Below are positions 59,110-64,000 of a DNA stretch of 64,000 nucleotides, piece after piece. Each line of letters opens with the position of its first letter. The stretch's first letter is position 1. The translations under genes and the position numbers were made by a program. The stretch is from Eledone cirrhosa. Taxonomy: Eukaryota; Mollusca; Cephalopoda; Octopoda; Eledonidae. The stretch covers positions 33,359,099-33,423,098 of the forward strand of contig OZ024748.1 of assembly GCA_964016885.1 (NCBI GenBank), in the 5' to 3' direction. The notes below the pieces were generated by a model. It did no database searches and was not told the origin of the DNA. It saw only the letters and a program-made list of their open reading frames with translations.

Positions 59110-59815
59110 TTTTACAAACAATTACAATGACAGAGGACGGAGACATCGTTATGCTAGCAGGGGACTTCAATGGTCATGTTGGACAGCTCCAGGATGGTTA
59201 CTTTGGGGTACATGATGGGCACGGTTACGGCTCAAGAAATGAAGGAGTGAGACTTCTTGAATTTTGTGATGCAAGTACATTGACTATTTGCAACACTAAC
59301 TTCCAAACACCTGCCAACCCCACCTAATAACCTACAAATCTGGGGAGCACATGAGCCATATTGACTTCTTACTAGATAGGCAGCGGGACAGGCAGGTGGT
59401 GGCAAATACCAAGGCATACCCTGGGGAAGAATGTACCCCACAGCATAGGAGCGTCGTTAGTGCTATCTCAGTAAGCAAGAGATGGAATGAGACATACAGG
59501 AAGGTGTGTAAAAGAAAGGTCTGGAAGCTAAAGACCTTTCACTAAAATACAAATTTAGGAAAGCCCTTCAAGATGTGTGACATAGATAATAACTGGAATT
59601 TCTTCAAGAGGTATGACATAGATAATAACTGGAATTTCTTACGTGACAACTTACTGCAGGCTACTGATGAAACTTGTGGCTGGAGCAGAACTCCAACCAG
59701 ACAGAGAGTGACCTGGTGGTGGAACAGCACAGTAGATAAGGCCATTAGAGAAAAAAGACTAGCACGGAAGGCTTGGAAAAAGGGTGGGAGTAGGGAAGGA
59801 TATACAGCCACTATG
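59110..59815 (+). mobile_element. RTE-like LINE fragment: EN C-terminus and linker (subfamily Y)
   Basis: 59125-59325 encodes DIVMLAGDFNGHVGQLQDG (APE-type endonuclease), then GVRLLEFCDASTLTICNTNF. After a 1-bp slip it continues HISHIDFLLDRQRD-like, TKAYPGEECTPQHRSVVS (SQHR/SDH-equivalent region) and SKRWNETYRKV. 59573-59848 holds a local duplication of the DIDNNWNFF codons (59580-59640). It breaks off in the linker at 59815 before the RT. Confidence 0.85.
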
Positions 59816-59837
59816 TGTATGTATATATATATATATA

Positions 59838-60009
59838 TGAAAAAGTGAGTCCTTCATCAGTGACCCTCCAACCGTCCTCGGCTTTAAGGGCCATATGCCT
59901 CAGGTTGGTGCGAACAACGGCTAAAAAAAGTCGTTGGGACACGTAAATAAAGGGGGACGCTAGAGTAACAACAAAAAGGTTTAAGCAACGGAAAGTGAGT
60001 AGAAATAGA
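59838..60009 (+). repeat. Direct repeat, copy 1
   Basis: Same sequence as 60518-60699 ('gaaaaagtgagtccttcatc' ... 'ggaaagtgagtagaaataga') except that it lacks an 11-bp segment (ATTTCATCGCT-like) near 59880. The 60010-60460 stretch between the copies has a (GAA)n run (60157-60197) and no gene. The 226-codon minus-strand frame across it has poly-Ser from that run and no recognised domain. Confidence 0.85.
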
Positions 60010-60466
60010 CAAGTCCCAGATCTCTATGAATATAAACTCTGTGAAATCGTGAACAAGAGACGAAAGACCATCAAACCTGGTTGAAATGTGAGCAAGGAAA
60101 GAATTTCGCCCAAGTTTGACGGGAGGGAAAAAAGAGAGAGAGAGAGAAAGAAAAAGGAGAGAAGAGGAAGAAGAAGAAGAAGAAGAAGAAGAAGAAGATA
60201 AGGGGGTCTGGTCTACGAATTCGGTAAACGCAAGTTTTTGTGAAGTCGCAGACGAAAGAGAGAGAGAAAAAAATTCCATACCAGCTCGGTCAAGACTGCG
60301 CGAGAAAAGAATTACACACAGGTCAAACTTGAAGGAGGAGGAGGAGAGGTAGTGACAGAGAATGAGTGAGTGAAAGTTGAGGAGAGAGTAACAGAGAGGG
60401 AGACTGCTAGAAGTGGTAAAGATACAAGGAACGAAACAGACGAAGGCAGCATGGAAAAAATATATG

Positions 60467-60789
60467 TGTAAATATGATGATAATAATGGAGCTGCGGCGT
60501 TGCAAATGGGATACATATGAAAAAGTGAGTCCTTCATCAGTGACCCTCCAACCGTCCTCGGCATTTCATCGCTTTAAGGGCCATATGCCTCAGGTTGGTG
60601 CGAACAACGGCTAAAAAAAGTCGTTGGGACACGTAAATAAAGGGGGACGCTAGAGTAACAACAAAAAGGTTTAAGCAACGGAAAGTGAGTAGAAATAGAG
60701 GACGGTTGGAGGGTCACTGATGAAGGACTCACTTTTTCATATGTATCCCATTTGCAACGCCGCAGCTCCATTATTATCATCATATTTAC

Positions 60790-60790
<1 letters not shown>
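60467..60790. mobile_element. Perfect fold-back structure (93-bp arms, 138-bp loop)
   Basis: 60467-60559 and 60698-60790 are exact reverse complements over 93 bp. The loop (60560-60697) is the body of the direct repeat also seen at 59838-60009. Flanked on the right by (TA)n. It may be a young MITE-like element or the product of a template-switch event. No coding potential. Confidence 0.85.
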
Positions 60791-60821
<31 letters not shown>

Positions 60822-61190
60822 ACATATATGTATATATGTGTGTATATATATTTATATATGTATGTATATATTTATATATATATATATATATATAGGTGTG
60901 TGTGTGTGTATATGTATGTGTGTATATACACTTATATGGTATGTGTATGTATATATGTGTATGCGTTTGTGTATACTCAGAATTTGTCAACTATTATTGA
61001 TGGTCACTCGCTCGTTCAGTCTACTTCCAAGAAATGTAACGTACATATCTCATTTTCTTCTCAACTCTCCACCCAACCCTTCGCTTCATTCATCTATATA
61101 TCTTACAGTCCCCCAGAATCAAAAATCGTATTCATAATTGTCTTTTTATAATTCTGTCTCACTGTTGTTCTAAAAAATAAGTCTGCTCCT
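60790..61190. repeat. TA/TG microsatellite, then unclassified sequence
   Basis: Mixed TATATG/TGTGTG runs to about 60970, giving spurious frames (60720-61151, 60838-61137). 60975-61190 is unremarkable sequence with no gene or known element. Confidence 0.75.
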
Positions 61191-61508
61191 CACGAACTAC
61201 CCAATACCCCTCCCTCCCGCCCCCACTCACCACATTATTATTTGGACCAATCACAAGTAAACGACCTATGCTAGCACTTCTGGCTGCTTTTCGATATGAT
61301 GGATGAACTAGGGAATTCCTGGAGAGTAAGAAGAATCTGGACACCCGAAGACAATGCAAAAGATAACGACAAATTCACCTCATGCTGCCGGACGAAAGGG
61401 CAAGGCCCCCACCCTCTCAGTTGCGGCCGCGGATGGCCAACATAACCCCAACCCCATCTCCCTGCACCCCATCCACCAAACGCAATCCAAAATTTCAGAG
61501 TTGGTACC

Positions 61509-62549
61509 ATGAATGTAGGGACCTTAAAAGGCCGCTCTAACGAGGTTGTAGAAATGCTTGAACGTAAGGAGGTTGATGTCTGCTGTATCCAAGAGACCAG
61601 GTGGAGGGGCGGGTCTGCTAGATTCATTGTGGGTAAAAAACGATGCTATAAGCTTTTCTGGGTGGGAAATGACAATGGGCTGGGTGGAGTAGGAATCATG
61701 GTAGCAGAAAAATGGGTGGATAAGATAATAGACGTAAATAGAGTAAACGACAGAATAATTAAAATAAGACTTGTTCTAAATAGAACTACTGTGACGATAA
61801 TATCTGCGTACGCGCCCCAATCCGGACTGCCTGGCGCTATAAAAGACACTTTCTATGAGACACTGATGCTCACTACCTCCCAAATAACCGACAGTGACTA
61901 TATTATTATTGCTGGCGACCTAAATGGTCACGTTGGACAACATTGTGACGGCTATGATGGAATCCACGGAGGCTATGGGTTTGGTACTAGAAATGAGGAA
62001 GGCTCCAGAATCCTGGAATTCTGTGACGCAAATAATCTAACAATCTGTAACACTAACTTCAAAAAACGAGACAATCACTTGATCACCTACAGATCAGGGG
62101 AACATACCAGCCAGGTAGATTATATCCTTACCAGAAGACGTGACAGAGTGTCTGTTGTAAACACCAAATCCCTCCCCCATGAAGAATGCACCTCCCAACA
62201 TAGACTGATAATTAGCGACCTCATAGTCAGGACGAGACGTACCCGACAACAGAAGAGGACTATCCTCAGGAAAAAAATACGGAAGCTAAAGGACCCTACA
62301 GTCAGAAATAAATTTCAAAGCATATTACTTGATGCTTTCGACAGTAAGGAAGAGCATTTAGAGTCGTACAATATAAAGGAACAGTGGGAATTCCTGAAAG
62401 CAAACCTGCTGATGGCGGCAGACGAAGTCTGTGGCCGGAGCAGGCCTATAGTCAGGAGGAGAGTAACATGGTGGTGGAACAGTAAGGTGGAGGAGGCGAT
62501 TAAGGCCAAAGAGCAAGCTTGGAAAGTATGGCGGGATGGGGGGAAGTAG
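61509..62549 (+). pseudogene. LINE ORF, endonuclease part
   Basis: 346 codons from the first ATG after a stop near 61442 (MNVGTLKGRSNEV). An apurinic-like endonuclease (EEP family): CCIQETRW (catalytic Glu, residues ~25-32), VTIISAYAPQSG (~97), IIIAGDLNGHVG (~137; Asp/Asn pair), GEHTSQVDYIL (~197) and SQHRLIISD (~236; in the place of the usual SDH). It nicks target DNA to prime reverse transcription. The 'craniofacial development protein 2-like' label often given to such ORFs reflects this RTE-derived domain. The frame ends early because of the extra G near 62540; the true continuation is REDYQVARREARRQVYFARR. Confidence 0.88.
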
Positions 62550-62874
62550 AGAAGACTATCAAGTGGCCAGGAGGGAAGCTAGGAGACAAGTGTACTTCGC
62601 AAGAAGGGAAGCAAAGGAAAGAAAGTTCAAGCATGTTCTACAATGCGAGGACCAAAAACGTGAGGTGTTCAGGATTGCTAGGCAATGTGTCAAGGAAAAC
62701 CATGATATTGTCGGGGAGAAGTGTGTACTAAATGATGATGGCGTACTTGCCATCACTGACGCTGATAAGAAGGTAGCTTGGAAGTGTCACTACGAAAGGC
62801 TACTAAATGAGGAGAATAAATGGGAGAAGGATAGTCTCCCCCAGATCGATCCAATAGAGGGACCAGCAGTGTGA
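62536..62874 (+). pseudogene. LINE ORF, linker part
   Basis: Continues the polyprotein one frame over from the endonuclease part, ending at TGA 62872-62874 (GPAV stop VEGSKISKAI). Copies at 53022-55287 and 45825-48345 have a Gln codon there. Contains KHVLQCEDQKREVFRIARQ, seen in every subfamily-X copy. It lies between EN and RT; no catalytic motif. Confidence 0.82.
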
Positions 62875-62910
62875 GTTGAAGGTAGTAAAATAAGTAAGGC
62901 AATCAAAGAT

Positions 62911-63951
62911 ATGAAGACGGGTAAGGCGGCTGGGCCTTCGGAAATAGTTGCTGAGATGCTGAAAGCCTCTGGAACGGTGGGACACACCATGGTCACCCGG
63001 ATAGTAAACCAAGTCATACAGAATGGGGTTGTTCCGAAGTACTGGCGTAGCAGCATCATCATTAACTGTTACAAGGGTAAAGGAGACGCCCTAGATAGGA
63101 GTAACTATAGAGGCATTAAATTAATCGACCAGGTCATGAAGGTCACAGAAAAAGTAATAGTGCAACTAATCAGAGAGAGAATTGATCTAGATGAAATGCA
63201 GTTCGGGTTTGTGTCAGGCAAAAGTACCACAGACGCTCTTTTCATTGTACGACAACTACAGGAGAAGTACCTAGCTAAAAGTAAACCCCTATACTTAGCC
63301 TTTGTCGACTTGGGAAATGGGAAAGCGTTCGACAGAGTCCCCCGTTCCATTATCTGGTGGGCTCTTAGAAAACTAGGTGTTGATGAATGGCTTGTGAGAG
63401 CTATACAAGCCATGTATGAAGAAACAGTCAGCAAGGTTAGAATTAACAACGAATATAGTGAAGAGTTTAGCGTAAAAGTTGGTGTTCATCAGGGCTCTGT
63501 TCTTAACCCCCTACTATTTATTATTGCCCTACAGGCTATAACAGTGGAGTTCAAGACCGGCTGCCCATGGGAACTCCTATACGCAGATGATCTAACGCTC
63601 ATAGCTGAATCAATGGCCGAGCTAGAGAAGAAATTCCAAACATGGAAGCACGGCCTAGAATCAAAAGGCCTTAAAATTAACCTGGCTAAGACTAAAGTTC
63701 TAGTTTGTAGGAAAGAAAATAAGGCGCCGGTCCCTTCCAGGAAATGGCCATGCTCAGTGTGTAGGAAAGGCGTAAGTAGAAACTCCATTTTATGTCCCAA
63801 ATGCAAAGTATGGGTGCATAAAAGATGTAGTGGGATCACAGGTAAGCTAACTAAGAACATAGATATTACATGTGGCTGGTGCTCTGGTGCAATAAGTAGC
63901 AGCAAGTGCCCAAAAATACTAGCTCTTTCAATTGCGCAGAGGGTTCTATAG
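62911..63951 (+). pseudogene. LINE ORF, reverse transcriptase and PHD-like part
   Basis: In the same frame as the linker, after the TGA. RT motifs: KAAGPSEIVAEML (residues 5-17), NYRGIKLIDQVMKV (~70), MQFGFVSGKSTTDAL (~97), LAFVDL-GNG-KAFDRVP (motif A with two extra residues, ~131), VGVHQGSVLNPLLFIIA (motif B, ~191) and LLYADDLTLIAES (motif C with both catalytic Asp, ~225). Then KWPCSVCRKGVSRNSILCPK and HKRCSG (C-x2-C-x10-C-x2-C-x4-H-x2-C, ~279-305) and CGWC, a C4HC3 PHD-like pattern. A 1-bp deletion near 63912 ends the frame at 63951. Confidence 0.9.
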
Positions 63952-64000
63952 AAATAGTGGACAGCTTCCGTTACCTGGGTGACAAAATCAGCAGTGGGAG

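Larger units (their letters stand above)
61190..64000 (+). mobile_element. Near full-length RTE-like LINE (subfamily X), runs off the window
   Basis: The best-preserved LINE here and the only one with its endonuclease start. 61190-61508 is probably its 5'UTR (upper boundary uncertain). Domain order: EN, linker, RT, PHD-like motif. Damage is limited: one extra G in a G6 run near 62540, a TGA at 62872-62874, a 6-bp insertion in RT motif A near 63313, and one missing base near 63912. The element continues beyond 64000; the last bases encode SFRYLGDKISSG in the shifted frame. Confidence 0.92.

Noticed and set aside
59884..60564. 226-codon minus-strand frame with poly-Ser and hydrophobic runs
   Set aside because: Crosses a (GAA)n microsatellite and two copies of a non-coding direct repeat. 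No domain, and the ends coincide with the repeat and not with gene signals.
61509..62549. Host gene 'craniofacial development protein 2-like'
   Set aside because: That label reflects an RTE endonuclease domain. Here the frame is followed by linker, RT and PHD-like sequence of a LINE.

Overview
The window is animal nuclear DNA and almost certainly comes from a cephalopod mollusc, most likely an octopus. It is AT-rich and intron-bearing. It holds decaying clusters of C2H2 zinc-finger (ZNF) genes and many non-LTR retrotransposons. It also carries the tRNA-derived SINEs I associate with cephalopods: an internal B box, then a body whose reverse complement contains 'TTTATTTTATCGACCCC', and LINE-like 3' tails ending in (GAT)n. 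The taxonomic call rests on recognising these families, not on a search. There are no prokaryotic operons, no CRISPR arrays, and no rRNA or functional tRNA genes.

Only one host gene looks intact: a nine-finger C2H2 protein on the minus strand (CDS 10546-11454, with an inferred non-coding exon ending at 12032). Its relatives are broken: a fragment at 10098-10420, B (14780-16680), F (50740-55353), C (29300-30075), D (33130-33340), E (42050-42840) and a separate subfamily, G (56772-58246). Two duplication series explain much of the layout. Series 1 (about 5.9-12.2, 13.4-17.4 and 48.6-55.6 kb) carries A, B and F, with a 72-bp repeat and a 90-bp minisatellite downstream of each gene and a conserved non-coding block upstream. 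Series 2 (about 27.75-30.7, 31.65-36.1 and 40.3-45.8 kb) carries C, D and E.

Transposable elements fill most of the rest. They include: RTE/BovB-like LINEs with an APE-type endonuclease, a reverse transcriptase and a PHD-like C4HC3 motif (about 2.77-5.05, 9.75, 24.4-25.3, 39.2-40.15, 42.99-45.4, 45.8-48.35, 53.02-55.29, 59.1-59.8 and 61.5-64.0 kb); a second LINE class with C-terminal C2H2 fingers (12.44-13.44 and 36.1-38.5 kb); a CR1/Jockey-like LINE fragment (19.1-20.1 kb); a complete non-autonomous LTR element with a tRNA-Trp primer site (21341-23318); a Merlin-type transposase fragment (33.4-34.06 kb) and a matching MITE (247-608); a mariner fragment (55.55-56.27 kb); and two perfect fold-back elements (34347-34673 and 60467-60790).

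The main biological story is repeated use of ZNF paralogues as retroelement landing sites. Three insertions with visible target-site duplications lie inside ZNF coding exons, and two of them fall within a few bases of each other in different paralogues. LINE coding sequence has also twice been converted into minisatellite DNA inside a single LINE copy (2.88-3.29 and 3.6-4.66 kb).
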